A stretch of DNA of 64,000 bases from Onchocerca lupi (GCA_028564675.1 JAOVVO010000184.1:58875-122874); one strand, 5' to 3'. Shown: positions 47,936 to 60,911, counted from the stretch's first letter. Notes: a model not told the origin generated them from the letters alone. Numbers and translations: made by a program.

Positions 47936-50470
47936 ATGATTTGGATATTCATTACTGTATTGCTGATTGTTGCCTCAGTACAAATTAAGCAGAATGAAGG
48001 GAAGAAAGTATTGCTTGAAGAATCAGATGGACAAGTGGAAGAATCAGATGGACAGGAGCATGAATCAGATGGACAAGCGGAAGAATCAGATAGAAAAGTG
48101 AAAGGATCAGATGGACAGGAGGATGAATCAGATGGACAAGATTCTGAAGATGACGAAGAATCTGAAGATGATAAACAAAAATTTGAAAAAGTCGAGAAAG
48201 ATAGTTTAACGAATAATCTGGAGGAGCAATTTGAATCCAATTCTCCAGGTAAGATAATAATGATTTTGAAATTTACTTCTATTATTTTGCTTTTTCTTTT
48301 TTTTCAAGAAAAATTTCAAATGTGAAAAAAGAAGTTTCGAAAAATCTTGAAAAACTATAGAATATGATGAATTTATGGATTTTATTGATTAATTTATAGA
48401 TTTCTTTGAGAAATCTATGATTATTTTGGAATTTTCATGAATTTCTTTTCTGAATTTATCGATTTTACTGATGAGCGACAAGTTTTGTCAGGATATTTTA
48501 TGATTATTCTGAAAATTTTTATGAATTCCATCCTTAGCTTTATAATTTATTGATTTTTTTCTTTTTTTTTTTTTTTTGTTTCAAATAAAATAATTGAATC
48601 TAAATATCTCATGGATTTAGCATTTGGATCGAGAAATCGCGACCATTAAAGTTGTTGTAAGTTTTACTAATATTATTAGAAAATCGATCAATTGTTCTGA
48701 TTGAAAAACAGTTTAAATCGTATTTAAATGAGAATGTCATCAATTAAAATATTGTTAGGTGTCATATCAATGCGAAAGTTTTCTTGAAAAATCAAAGTTT
48801 TTTTTTTTGGTGAAATTACCGAAATTGAAAATCCTAAACTTTCAAGAAATAGCTAAATTTTCAATATTTTTATTGAAATATTCGTTTGTTAGAATGGAAA
48901 TAAAATAATGCTTTCTTTTTTTCTCTCATTTTTTAAAAATTAAATTTGAAAATTAAAAAAGACAAGGAATGACTAATTACACCGATTACTAATTAATTAC
49001 GATTTCGATTATTTACATTCAAAGCAAAAATAAATAGACGAAAAATTAGGCATGATCAGTTTGTGATCGCAAGTTTTTTGACAAAAAAAAAATCGCAAAA
49101 ACAAATTAGTTTAATTATTTTTCATTATCTACCTTGAAAAGCAAATTGTTCTTAATGAGTGTAAATCATTCTAAAAAATACTTCGAACTTAATTAGTAAA
49201 CTCGTATAGTTCAGAATAATTAGTAAACTTAGATAACTCAAGAACATAAAAAAAAAACGACTTTTTTACATTTTAATCAGATTTAAAATGATAATTCTTC
49301 TAATTTCCATTTAATTTTTAAAAAAAAAAAAAAAAAAGGAAAATGATAAGGAAGAATATTTACATATATTTTTAATCGATAATTAATAAATTTACTATGA
49401 TTTTTTATTTTTGTTCTGCCTTTCAATATTAGATTTTTTCTTTTTTTCTAGCAGTCAAAATAATTAAATCATCGAAGATTATCAACGAGTGAAATGATGT
49501 GGCGCAAAGTGTAATTTAAGAAAAAACTGATAATTTTGAAAAAATTGATAATTTGTAATTTAAAAAAAAAACTGATAATTTTAACCAACTAATATTTTCA
49601 AAATATTTCATGGAATCTGACTTAATTGTGTTATCATAAATGATAATAACTTATGTTGCTTCAGAAACCTAGATTTGTCACACTGTCAACATTCTTCATT
49701 TAAACAAAATTTGTCATCATTATTTTGCGAATGTGTGATCAGCATTTTGCGACGTTTAAAAAAAAAAAAATGTCATCAAAATTTTGCGAATATTCATGTG
49801 CTTCTGCAAATGCTTTAGTATCATGAAGGAAAAGTTTTTTTTTTTATTGAATATTAATTTCTTCATTATATTGACACCAAAAAAATATTTTAAAAAGATA
49901 TTAAAAATGCGAATTGGAATATTTTCATGAATTATACAATCGCGTTGAATTAACATTAAAGATTCGATTTTTGAAATTAACAAAGTTGTTCAGTTGAAAT
50001 AATGAAATTTTATACTTGAAATAATGAAATAATGAAATTTTATAATTTCTAATTTTTCATTTACAAAGTTGACATAACTCATGAGAATTGATATTAAGCA
50101 GCATATCTTTAGCAACTTGATAAGTTGATAAGTTTCTTTGACAATTTGATAAACTTTCAGAATTATCTTGTGATTGTTTAATAAATAAAATTGTTTTTCA
50201 AGAAAATATTTGTGTATAAACGATAAAAACTTTAAGAAAGGACTTTGTATTTTTTTTTTTTTTTTTTTTTAATGAATTATCATATCAATAGAATCCGAAT
50301 TTCCAAAACTTCAGAAATTTTGGTTTTTTATTTTTAGAGCTTCGAATTCTAGGAAATATTGTAAAGCGTTTCAATATGATAATCATAATCTGAGGAAGTA
50401 TACTGAACAATTCGAAGAAATGCCAAGGATCCTGAAAGTCGATGTACTTCAGAATGCTATTTTGTACTAG
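47936..50470 (+). CDS. Novel acidic secreted protein with SDGQ heptad repeats, 160 aa
   Basis: I do not recognise this protein. Exons 47936-48248, 49452-49488 and 50338-50470 join in frame (phases 1 and 2). Residues 1-16 are a signal peptide (IWIFITVLLIVASVQ). Residues about 29-70 hold six heptads of the type EESDGQ-x, each 21 bases, including EESDRKV and KGSDGQE variants. A very acidic stretch follows (DSEDDEESEDDKQKF). The last exon is basic to neutral and has one Cys (SRKYCKAFQYDNHNLRKY), ending LQNAILY. The middle exon has a tandem TAG-CAG acceptor, so Ala105 may be skipped. Exon 1 is well supported by its signal peptide and in-frame repeats. The short middle exon and the last exon rest on frame and splice-site agreement. 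It lies 8.8 kb after the SXP/RAL-2 cluster on the same strand. AATAAA occurs at 50711. Confidence 0.6.
48021..48143. repeat. 21-base coding repeat (six heptads)
   Basis: GAATCAGATGGACA recurs every 21 bases within exon 1 of the acidic protein. Every copy keeps the frame, with substitutions in the fourth unit (AGATAGAAAA) and fifth (GGATCAGATGG). Confidence 0.85.
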
Positions 50471-52079
50471 AGAAGAACTTGCAATACTTTTTTAAACTAA
50501 TTAAATTAATTAATTAACCTCAATTGCAACAATCATTCAGTTCTGAGATTTATTAAGTTCTGGACAATAGAAAATCGTCAAATATTTATTCACCAGAACT
50601 GGTTTAAAAATTAAGGAATTTTTAAAAAATTATTTCAAATTAATTAATAACTAATGAGGAGGTGGATATTTGAATAGCCAAAGACAGCAATGATTTTGTT
50701 ATTAAAATGAAATAAAAAAATAGATTTAAGGATTTTAAGGAAAAAATTTTTATGTATGAAAAAAACTTTCGGAATTAAAACTTTTGGGAGTTATCGATCT
50801 ACCTCTTAATTGGCATCATTTATTTCATTACTTGATTAAAATATTCGATTACTTTAAATTTCAGTTTTAAAAATTATATTTTTCGTGCAGAATAAAAAGG
50901 CAAATTTTTAAATTATTGCTAAAATTTGAAATTAATAAATCAATTGATTGCAATTGCATGAATCATTTATTATCATTAGAATCAATATTTATATCTTCAA
51001 ATATTTCTCGGTATAATATAAATAAATGAAAAAATGATAAATCCTATTTAATTTTTCCAATCAATATTTTAAAAACCAAAAAAAAAAAAGATGACAATAA
51101 TTATTTGATACTTATAAGACGGTACTTATACTCAATTATACTTATACTTTGTATACTTTTTCGAATAACTAATTTTTCATCGATTAGTCAAATTTTACTC
51201 ATATTTGTCGAAAATTGATAAACTTTTTGGATAATGTGGATAATCTATATTAAATTTGAAGCTACTCTTAATTCTATAAATTAAGAAATCAACGCTTTCT
51301 CTGAAAATCGAAATTTACGTTTTGTTTTTTTTTTCCCGAAAATAAAATTATTGAATTTCAGTTTTGGCATGAAATCAATAATAATAAACAATCAATACTT
51401 CATAAAAATTAATACAATCATTAGAACCGTTCTGAGATGCAAAATTTACATCTTTTGTTTTTTTTTTTTATTCGGAAAATGAAATTATTGCATTCAGTTA
51501 TTTGTCGAATATTATTAAACTTATTGGAATAATAATGTGGATTCTGTACTGCACTGGATTCATTCTAAAATTGAATTCTTAAATTGGATTCTGTATTGCA
51601 TTGGATTTCATGAATTGAATTCTGTATTGCAATGAACTTTCCAAATTGGATGCTGCAATGAATTAGATTTTTTAAATTGGATTCTGTATTGCAATAGATT
51701 TCTTGAGTTGTATTCTATATTGCAATGGATTTCTTGAATTGGATTCTGTACAGAATTAGATTTCTTGAATTAAATTCTGTACTGCAATGAATTTCTTAAA
51801 TTGGATTCTGCATTGCATTGGATTTCTTGAATTAGCTTCTGTACTACAATGGGATTCTTATTTAACAAAATTAATATATCAACATCCCTTTGAGATTCAA
51901 AATTTGCATTTTTTTTCTTACCTTTCCGGAAAAAGAAAATTATTGGATTCAATTTATTGATGATGAAATTAGTAATAAACAATCGATTGTTTAGTATCTC
52001 GGAAATGATGACAATATCATACATCGATGCCAACAACAAAAACAACAATAATAATAATAATATGCATATTTCAAAGGCA
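50471..52079. other. Intergenic region with 31-base minisatellite
   Basis: AT-rich non-coding DNA. AATAAA at 50711-50716 may end the acidic-protein transcript. The second half is occupied by the minisatellite at 51541-51850. Confidence 0.6.
51541..51850. repeat. 31-base minisatellite, about nine units
   Basis: ATTCTG-like words recur at 51588, 51619, 51650, 51681, 51712, 51743, 51774, 51805 and 51836, all 31 bases apart, in units of the form TTGGATTCTGTATTGCAATG plus GATTTCTTGAA. A more diverged unit begins at 51541. Confidence 0.9.
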
Positions 52080-52380
52080 ATAATTAATGCGGTTCGGTGA
52101 AAAAGAAGTGCAAAATATTTGATGCTTAGTTAACGAAGATAGGGTGGATGGATGGATACCATTTCTTAGATTTTCATGATACCACTTCATCAATCAATCA
52201 ATTGTCCCCAATCGAATGTGACAATCAAATAGAGGACAAATACATTCATCATCTTCGTGTCCTTGTATTGTCAACCTAACGGATCGGATGCTACCGCTAC
52301 TGATTTGAAAATCTCGCCAATTTCTATCAACTGGTGGTACCAGTTGTATTTGCACTTGGATACATCATTATTAATTCCCG
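52080..52380. other. GC-richer island, possible regulatory element or unrecognised exon
   Basis: About 300 bases with clearly more G and C than the flanks, no homopolymer runs, and a small stem AACTGGT/ACCAGTT near 52330. A frame without ATG is open on the + strand across about 58 codons (through SPISINWWYQLYLHLDTS) and could end at a GTAAAA donor near 52380, but no acceptor clearly opens it. Promoter, enhancer or missed exon are all possible. Confidence 0.35.
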
Positions 52381-53596
52381 TAAAAATCGATTTATTCAAA
52401 TTAGCATAACAATTTTTAATCATTAATTTTTCCTAAAAATCAATTTTTTTCAAATTTACATATCAATTTTTAATCATTAATTCGCAAAAATAATCAATTT
52501 ATTCAAATTAGCATATCAATTTTCAATCATTAATTTGCAGAAATCGATTTATTCAGTTAATATATCAATCTTTTAAAAAATTTTTCAGATATATTTAGAC
52601 TGAGAAATTCAAAAAGTCAGAAATGATTGCACAATAATGAATTATACTTTCGAATTGGAATTTTTTTAATTTTTTTAATTAGCATCATCGTCAAGTTGTT
52701 TTTTTTTTCAACTTCTTAATTAGCATCACCATCAATTCGCAAAATCAATTTATTCAAATTAATCTATCAATTTTTAAAATTTTCATAATATAACTGGGCT
52801 AAATAAATTGAAAAGTCAAAATAATCGCATAGAATAGATTAATTTAAATATAATGATCCATACTTCCTAATTGAAGTTTTTTTTTCTTTCTTTTTTTTAA
52901 TTTCTGAATTAGTTAATTTCAAACCAGATGTTTTTAATTCTAGAAAGCCGACAATTTTTTTTTTTATTTTAAAAAACGGGCATAAATTTTTTTTTAATTT
53001 TAGAAAGTCAAAAGTTAAAAAAAAAAAAGATAACTTCCGTCGATTGTAATATAGAGATATGACTTTCTTTTTTGTTTCTTATAAATTTGAAATTTAAAAA
53101 ACATGCATGCTCAGGAAACATTTTTTTTTAAAGCTTTTCGACTTTGATTTTTAAAATTTAAAAAAACAAAAAAACAAAAAAACAAAAAAAGCAAAAAACG
53201 AAAGAAACAAAATAATTTCCCGTAATCATGGTAGTTGAGAAAGAGCGATCAAGCGATATCCTTTTGTCTTGCCTACATTATTAACAATGACAAAACCTTT
53301 AACCTTTAACCTCAAAGACCTTTTTTGCTTTTAGCAACTTTTCCATTGTAGCTTTTGTTGCTATTGATCGAAAATTTCACGGTCAATAGTTCATTGATAT
53401 TTTTTTTTTTTGTTTCTTTCAATTCTTTAGCGATAAATTTTGGATATTTGGAACAAACAATTTGTTGATAATGGTTGACAAAGATGTGACAAGTTGTATA
53501 TTGCTCGAAAAGTATAATAATTATATGACCTCTAACCTCTATTCTTGGGGTTATTATCAAAGGTGTACACTTGATGATTACGAGTTACAAACCTGT

Positions 53597-53661
53597 TAAT
53601 TTACGGATTAACAAGTAATGATAGTTTGCCAATTTTCTCTTGCTAAGTAATCCGTAAATTA
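53597..53661. repeat. Perfect 14-base inverted repeat with TAATCC cores
   Basis: TAATTTACGGATTA (53597-53610) and TAATCCGTAAATTA (53648-53661) are exact reverse complements around a 37-base loop. Each arm contains TAATCC, the core bound by Otx/Bicoid-type homeodomains. TGACCT/AACCTC words lie just upstream (53527-53540). Confidence 0.7.
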
Positions 53662-56049
53662 GTATAAAAACAACAAATAGCAGTAGTAGTAGTAAGTATT
53701 TAGATCCGGTATGAATAAACTAGCATTTATGTTTACGATTGAACTTTGAACTTTATTTTGATGGTGAATAATTTAGCAATGATGGAAGTTTTAAAAGTTT
53801 TGGCTAATAAAATTTTGCATATTGTTGATACCTAAAAAATGGATGAAAAAATAAATAATTCTAGATATTGGAGTATTCAGATAAATGCAAATTTTCATTT
53901 TATCATTTATTTATTAATTACCGCTGAATACTATCAATATTGAATTTAAATTCAATTCTTGTTTTGTCTAATTAAATTTATCGATACTAAATTTAATTTA
54001 TACCTTTATCAAGTGGCATCAATCTGACTGATTAATCATTGCTCATTTCATCAGATAAGAAACGTTATCATTTAATCAGGACAGAATCCAATTTCAATTC
54101 TTATTTTGTGTAACTCAATTCATTAATATTAAATCTAATTTCAATTCTTATTTTGTCTATTCGAAGTTATAAATTACTAAATTTAATTCTAACTTTATCA
54201 AATAATAACTATCATATAGTCGAAGCATACGAAAAATAAATATTTTTATTTATTTTGCTAGATAGCAATTTCCATGAAGTCAAAGATTGTCAATAAATGC
54301 CTATTTATGGACTAAAATCAATGCAAAGCCAAATTTCATCAAGCCAAGATGATTCCATAATACTTGGCTAATTTTTGATTTTCAAATAAACAACTTAGCA
54401 ATTATATTTACAAAATAAACAAACAACCAATCCTATTTCTCTTTAACTTTCAAGTAAAACTGGAAATTAATTTAAGCTATCGTTTATGTAGCTAAAGATT
54501 GTAAATAATTATCTATTTATGGTATAAAATTAATTATTTAATTTCATAATATATTTGGCTGATTTTTGATTTTCAAAAAAAAAAAAAAAAACAAAAACAA
54601 CAATTTAGCAAAATAAAAAAAACAAACAATTTTAGTTTTCTTTCAAATAAATTGAAAAATTATTTGAAAATTGCTATTTAAAATAATGAAAATGAAATAA
54701 AATAATCCCTTAAAAAGAATGCGAAAAAATTTGTTCGTTCCAATTTTTAATGTTTTCCTGATTGGGCCGTTAAAACTTTTTACTTGGCTTCATTTGATCG
54801 TTCTTTGATTTTACCGAATTTTCTTTTATTTGATGATACGATCAGCAGCAACTTTTCCAGCAGTTTATTAGCACAGTAGGAGATCAAATTTGAGATGTTC
54901 GTTTAGCACAATCTCTCTGATAAATCAATTTTTACCACAAAACTTTGTCCTTACAATAACAATCACACTTCTTATCGGTTATCTGATCAGTTATCTGATC
55001 AACAATTATCTAATCAATTATCTGATCATCTGATCACGTAACTTCTCATCTCTTTTTTCGTGTTTAGTTTGGTCAGAACTTTAATGACATATTAACGATT
55101 ACTTATGACACTATCATTTTTATATTTATTGAAAATTGCAATCGGAATATGATCAATGCAAAATGATTGCTCGAAGAATTTCATTGACAAAAAAGTCTTT
55201 TTTTTTTCATGAAAATTTAAATTTCATTTTGAAATTTTAAATTTCTCTATCAAAATCGCATAAATTATAGATTTAATTAAGTAAAAATGAAAATTTTATA
55301 CTTCGTAAAATTAATTTTGAAAAATTTAAATTTAAAGAGAATTGTATTTTTCATTGTTTACAACAAAAAAAAAATATCGATTCATTCTAATCAATTATCA
55401 TGATCAAATGGAATTCTTTGTCAAAAAAAACTTCCATTGATTTCTGATCAATTTTTAATTTCATGCATTCGGCAATCTAATAATAACAAAAAAAAGAAAA
55501 AAAAAACATATTAATCATCAGATGACAATATTTGTTGACATTTGATCCGATGAATCCGATTAAAATAGGGTCAATTTTTTCTGGCATGCATTATCATTTT
55601 GCATGCATTATCAAATCATATTATCATTTTTCGTTGATAACAATTTCATTGATTTATGATATTTAAAAACAAATCAAATTCATCTAATCTATTTTATATT
55701 ATTTATTATTATTTCAAAAAAAAAAAAAAAAAAAATGAATATCAATAAAATATAATAAAATCCCTCAAAATGCTGAAACAAAAAAATATCTATCAAAGAT
55801 CAAAATCTATCATGCTTTTTTCTTTTCTTTTTTTTTTTTTTTTGTAACCGATGGGTTATAAAAAGGAATAAATATCTATCTAATCGATTTCAAATTGCAG
55901 CTGTTGGATTTCCTTCATTTTTCTTTTTATCGATTTTAAAAATTGCGGTAATTCTTGCAAATAAGAAAGGTTGAAAATTCATCTATGGCAATCATTAGCC
56001 AATCATTGAAATACTATTATAATATTGCCAAAATTAAATTATTTCAAAA

Positions 56050-56086
<37 letters not shown>

Positions 56087-56338
56087 TAATTCGTGCATTT
56101 CCGCATATCCATTTTTGATAATTTTCAATTTCTTAATTTTCGATTTTAATAATCAATCATATGACTATGTTAAATCACTATTTATCAGAAATCTAATAAT
56201 GATAAATCATCAATTATTAGAAAAATTGTCTAATGATAAATCATTAATTATCAGACAATTAAGAGTGACACAAAATTGACAATAATCAAGAAATTTACTT
56301 TTAAAATATACGTAACGAAAGAAATTTATAAAAAATGA

Positions 56339-56832
56339 TACACGTAATGATGCACGTGTTGAAATACACGTAACGTTTAATATAATACTTTAAGGTATGT
56401 TACGTATAATTTTTTTTTTTAATTTAAGATTGAATATATTCACGTGAATGATCAATCATTCAATGTCACGTTGCTTTATCTATTATCAGCTTTATTTTCG
56501 GTTTTAATGAGCAAATCATATCTATGATAAGTCATTAATTATCAGAAATTTAATGATAAATCTCTAGTTATCAGAAATGTTATCTAATGATAAAATCACT
56601 GATGATCAGAACAGTAAAGTTGACAATAATCAAAAAAATAATAATACACGTAACATATTACATAAAATGTTACGTTTATTTTTAAAATACACGTAACAAT
56701 TAAAATACACGTAAAATTAAAATGCACGTAAAATTTAAAATACTCGTAAAATTATAAAAAAATTTAAGGGATATTTTCGATTGAATATATCGATGTGATG
56801 ATCATTCAACGTCACGCTGCTTTATCTATTAT
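56339..56832. repeat. Diverged direct duplication with repeated ACACGTAA motifs
   Basis: Two segments about 344 bases apart (56422-56488 and 56761-56832) both run from GATTGAATATAT through ATTCAA-GTCACG-TGCTTTATCTATTAT. Before each lies a set of TACACGTAA words, seven in all between 56339 and 56750, some about 19 bases apart. Confidence 0.65.
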
Positions 56833-57023
56833 TATTAGTTGATTACTAATTAGATTGATTACTAATTAGATTGATGTATGATCTCTTTATGAGTATAGTA
56901 AACACAAGCAGTCATTAATTAATAATGTTATTATAATATAGTCAACATTCTATCATCTAAGATTATTTGTGGTTATTGGATTGAGATGTTTGATTTAATC
57001 CAAAAATGATTGTTTTACAGATA

Positions 57024-57084
57024 TTGATTGATCGATTGATCGATTGATTGATTGATTGATTGATTGATTAAATGATTGATTGAT
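57024..57084. repeat. (GATT)n tetranucleotide repeat
   Basis: About 14 GATT/GATC units, interrupted once by AAAT. Confidence 0.9.
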
Positions 57085-58780
57085 GGAAATAGTAGATTCA
57101 AGTGATTGTTTGAAAAAAGTTTAATATCTATTCAATTTGATGACTTACACTCATATGCTCGTATTATTTTTATTATTATTTATCTCAGCATAGAAAAACT
57201 TTTTGTAAACAACAAACTTTGACTTTAGTTTTGATAATAATTTGATTTATAAATCTAATTCAGTAATTAATTTTATGAATCGAATTTAGGAACTTTATAT
57301 TTATTTAAGGAAGCTAAATTCAATTATTAAATTCGCTTTTTTTTAAGTTTAATTCCTCGAGAAATGTGTAATTTAGATTTTTATTCAAAAATTTATTTAG
57401 TATCTTTCAGAATAAAAAAAATTAACTTTATTAATCCAATTTAAAATTTCTATATTTAGAAAATTTTGAATCTTCAACAAAAAATATATATATATTTGAA
57501 CATTTTAAAGTTTTGTCCTACCGTTTGATAAAAAATAGTCTGTTTAAATTATTTTTATTCATTCGTTTGGATATTATTCATTCTTTCGGACTTCATTAAT
57601 CAATTAATTAATCTTTTGTTTCAAATAATTTCAGGTATTTAATTATTCAACTGTAAAATATCCATTTCTTTTGAAAGAAACAAAAAAAAAGAAAAAAATT
57701 TCGTCTATGGATAAACTATTAAAGAATATTTTCTAATGATATGGTAAATTGAATTTAAAAAAAAAAAAAATTTAAATATATTTACCAAAAAAAAAAAATT
57801 CAAATATATTTACCATTTTAAGACAAATTTACCGCAAATTTATATTTACCTTGAAATTTCCAAATTTGTTGTAAAAATTTATTTCTAGCAATTAGATCAA
57901 AGATAATATTAGTTTTTTGAAATGGTAGAAAAACAATTCAATCTCATTTTATTGTTTGATGATAAACATTACAAAACCAATTGCGGCAATCTCTTTTTAC
58001 AGTTCGTAATCGCATCGCTTGCGACCGATTATCGTTTTCAATATCGGTCAATTTCAAAAGATCACTTATCCAATTTAATGTTTGTAATTCTCTGCATGAT
58101 TTCTGTCAACATAATAAGGGTCAATAACAGGTCAATACATTACATATACAAACATTTTTTGATGTCTTAATTTGCATAGCACATTTATCTGTAAATTATC
58201 GATCGGATTTGTTTGAAAAGGAAATTTACATGAGGGTACAAGGATCTTACAGTAATTTTAATGAATATTTAAATCTAAGTAATAAATCAATTCAGTAATA
58301 ATTTATGGATAATGGATCATGCATATTTAATTGTGGTAATAATTATGATAACAGATAATTATAATTTTGCTAATTATGATATCCTTATTATGATGGATTA
58401 TGATACTTAAACTGTGATACTAATCATGATAATAGATAATTGTGATTTGGTTAATTATGATATTCTGAAAATCATGAATCTAATGATATCGACAATCAAG
58501 TATCTCGAGATTGATGATATGTTTAACTACATGTCTTTAATAATTTTATGCTCTTCAGAAAACACAAAAGCTATTTATGGAAGCTTTTGATCAACAATAA
58601 ATACGAGAAATGAGTCAAATGATACCTAATTATGTTATCATAATCAGTGATAATGTTAAGAATTATTATTTGTTATCATTCATCAAATTTAAATTAGTTT
58701 ACTAATAACTTTCCAAAATACTTTTATAAACTAAAAAGATTTCTTACCTCAAAAAAAAAAAAAAAAAAAAGTCAGCTCAA

Positions 58781-58982
58781 TGCTCAATATGAAACCTAAA
58801 ATGCTCTTCAAATCGATTGGTACTCAATATGAAACCTAAAATGCTCTTCAAATCGATTGGTACTCAATATGAAACCTAAAATGCTCGTCAAATCGATTGG
58901 TACTCAATATGAAACCTAAAATGCTCTTCAAATCGATTGGTACTCAATATGAAACCTAAAATGCTCGTCAAATCGATTGATA
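58781..58982. repeat. 40-base minisatellite, five units
   Basis: CTCAATATGAAACCTAAAAT recurs at 58783, 58823, 58863, 58903 and 58943. Units alternate GCTCTTCA and GCTCGTCA in the order T,T,G,T,G, so the last two units repeat the preceding pair as an 80-base block. Near identity indicates recent origin. Confidence 0.93.
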
Positions 58983-59395
58983 TTTATTCAAATTTTTGTT
59001 ATGCATAAATGTTGATGAGATGCATGCAGCTGCATGAAAATTAAACATTATTCGCCAAATCAAGAGGTCATTATTTGCAGTAATGATTTGGCAAATAAAA
59101 ATACATGAATATCTTTTCAGGTCAAAAAATTCAAAATTTTTTGATACTATAAATTTTTACCTAAAATAAGTAATTACTTTACTCTTATGCTATGTATATA
59201 GTATTCTATTACTTCAATATCTTTAATAATAAATATGCTTAAAAGTCTTAAATAGTAACCAGTAGCAATTGATTTAAAGAACATTTTAAGTTCCATTTTT
59301 GAACATTGTTACTTTTTTTTTTGGTTACTTTCTTGATTACTCATAATATTTTAGTAATAGAATTTAATATATATTTTGAATATTGAAATTTTCTG

Positions 59396-59520
59396 GATTC
59401 TATCAAACATTTTCGGGACAATTTTAGATTCAATTTTGGAAATCTCAGATTCTGTCAAACATTTTCGGGACAATGTCAGACTCAATTTTAGGATTCTCAG
59501 ATTTTATCAATAAATTTGTG
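59396..59520. repeat. 52-base tandem repeat, two and a half units
   Basis: GATTCTATCAAACATTTTCG at 59396 recurs at 59448 and, partly, at 59500. The block TTTTCGGGACAAT is conserved in the first two. Confidence 0.85.
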
Positions 59521-60877
59521 AAATCTTCGATTCAATCATTTACCACGAAATAGCAGGTGATATGCCATTTCATATTTAATGAGATTATTTGCGCAAATAG
59601 ATCATCCAAATCTCAGCATGTTTTATTCGAGCCTATTGTCTCATTTTGTGGCCCATTTTTATGGCCCAATCCAAGTTGCCTGCATTCATCCAATTAATGT
59701 TCTTTCTCTATAAATCTCAATTCTTCTTAATCGAAATCAAATGAATTTTGTCAATTTCTTTTATTGACATTTTTATGATTCGATATATATGCTAGGCTTC
59801 CATAAAATTATTCAGTCTATTATTTGAACATTTCGAAAATTCATGAATATTTCAAAAATAATAATAATCAAATTATTAGAATTAATTGGAAATCAGTTTT
59901 TAAGTACGGCTACATTGTCAACTTCCATTATCAGTTTAAACATTTATAAAATGCTTTGTATCAATTTATGAAAATATATCAATAAATTACATGAAATATA
60001 TTAATGAATTAAAAAATTTGCATATTTATAATATTAAACTGGAAAATTTTAAAATTCGAGAATTGATAATTTAGAAGGAACTAATTTTGAAATCGTTATC
60101 ACTTAAATGCAATCCAAATAATTGAATTCTTAAAATTAAAATTTTCAAAATTATTTTTTAATTTTTTGAAAATTTTCGTGAACGATGGACAAACAAACTA
60201 CTTCTGTATATAACTGACATAAATATAATCATGTTAATCATATCATATCACTGATTTAGCAATTTCACAAATTATTACATTTACTGATACAATCAATTCG
60301 ATAAAATTAGCGAAGTAACAATTTGATCGATGTAATTTTTACTGAAATAATCAATTTTATTTAAATAATCAATTAATTGATTCATATACATGCAAATTAT
60401 CACCATTAAATTTATTATTTTTTAAAAAGTTTTTAAATAAAAATAATAACAATTCTAAATCACTGAAAAAAAAAAAGTAATTCATTTCCAATCAATAACT
60501 TAAAAATTTCTCAATAATCTTCTTGAAAATGTAGTACTAGATGAAATATTTTACTAAAATAATCTCACATAAGGGTGAAAATTATTTTTCAGTTTTTTTG
60601 TTAAGAGATTTTTGAATTGATAAAAAGAAAAGATCATAATTTTAAATGATTCAAAGGAAAAAAAAAAGAGAAGTAATTCATTTCCAATTAATTTAATAAT
60701 TTTATTGAAAATGAAAGATTCATATGATGAGAAAGATATTTGAGGTTTGGAAGATAAAGAATTGCACCTGTCTTTCGTGATATCATCCGTGATATTACTC
60801 AACATCTCTTCAATCAATTCATCCATGATATCCTTCATATTTTTCTATTAATAATAACACTATCATTTTCTAATTCT

Positions 60878-60911
60878 TCATGCATGCATGCATGCAATGC
60901 ATGCATGCATT
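60878..60911. repeat. (TGCA)n palindromic repeat
   Basis: Two blocks of CATG/TGCA units around a central AATG. It contains several TGCATG words, the binding site of Rbfox-type splicing factors, but no nearby exon uses it. Confidence 0.85.

Larger units (their letters stand above)
52381..57921. other. AT-rich intergenic region with ordered repeats
   Basis: No gene supported. It contains three diverged 'CAATTTATTCAAATTA' units at 52380-52560, an inverted repeat at 53597-53661, a diverged duplication with ACGTAA motifs (56339-56832), many TGATAA words at 56160-56600, a GATT repeat at 57024-57084, and A runs up to about 35 bases (56049). Confidence 0.6.

Noticed and set aside
47917..48240. Minus-strand Ser/Pro/Cys-rich frame opposite the acidic protein
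   Set aside because: It mirrors the 21-base repeat. The + strand frame has a signal peptide and a good donor.
48621..48649. Alternative last exon of the acidic-protein gene (reads AFGSRNRDH then stop)
   Set aside because: It is phase-compatible, but its acceptor lacks a T-rich tract. The route through 49452 and 50338 has better sites and longer coding sequence.
57922..58170. 82-codon + strand frame (MVEKQFNLILLFDDKHYK and on)
   Set aside because: Part of it is less AT-rich and a TTTCTAG lies 38 bases upstream. However, it has no recognisable domain, and frames this long occur by chance here. I leave it as unproven.
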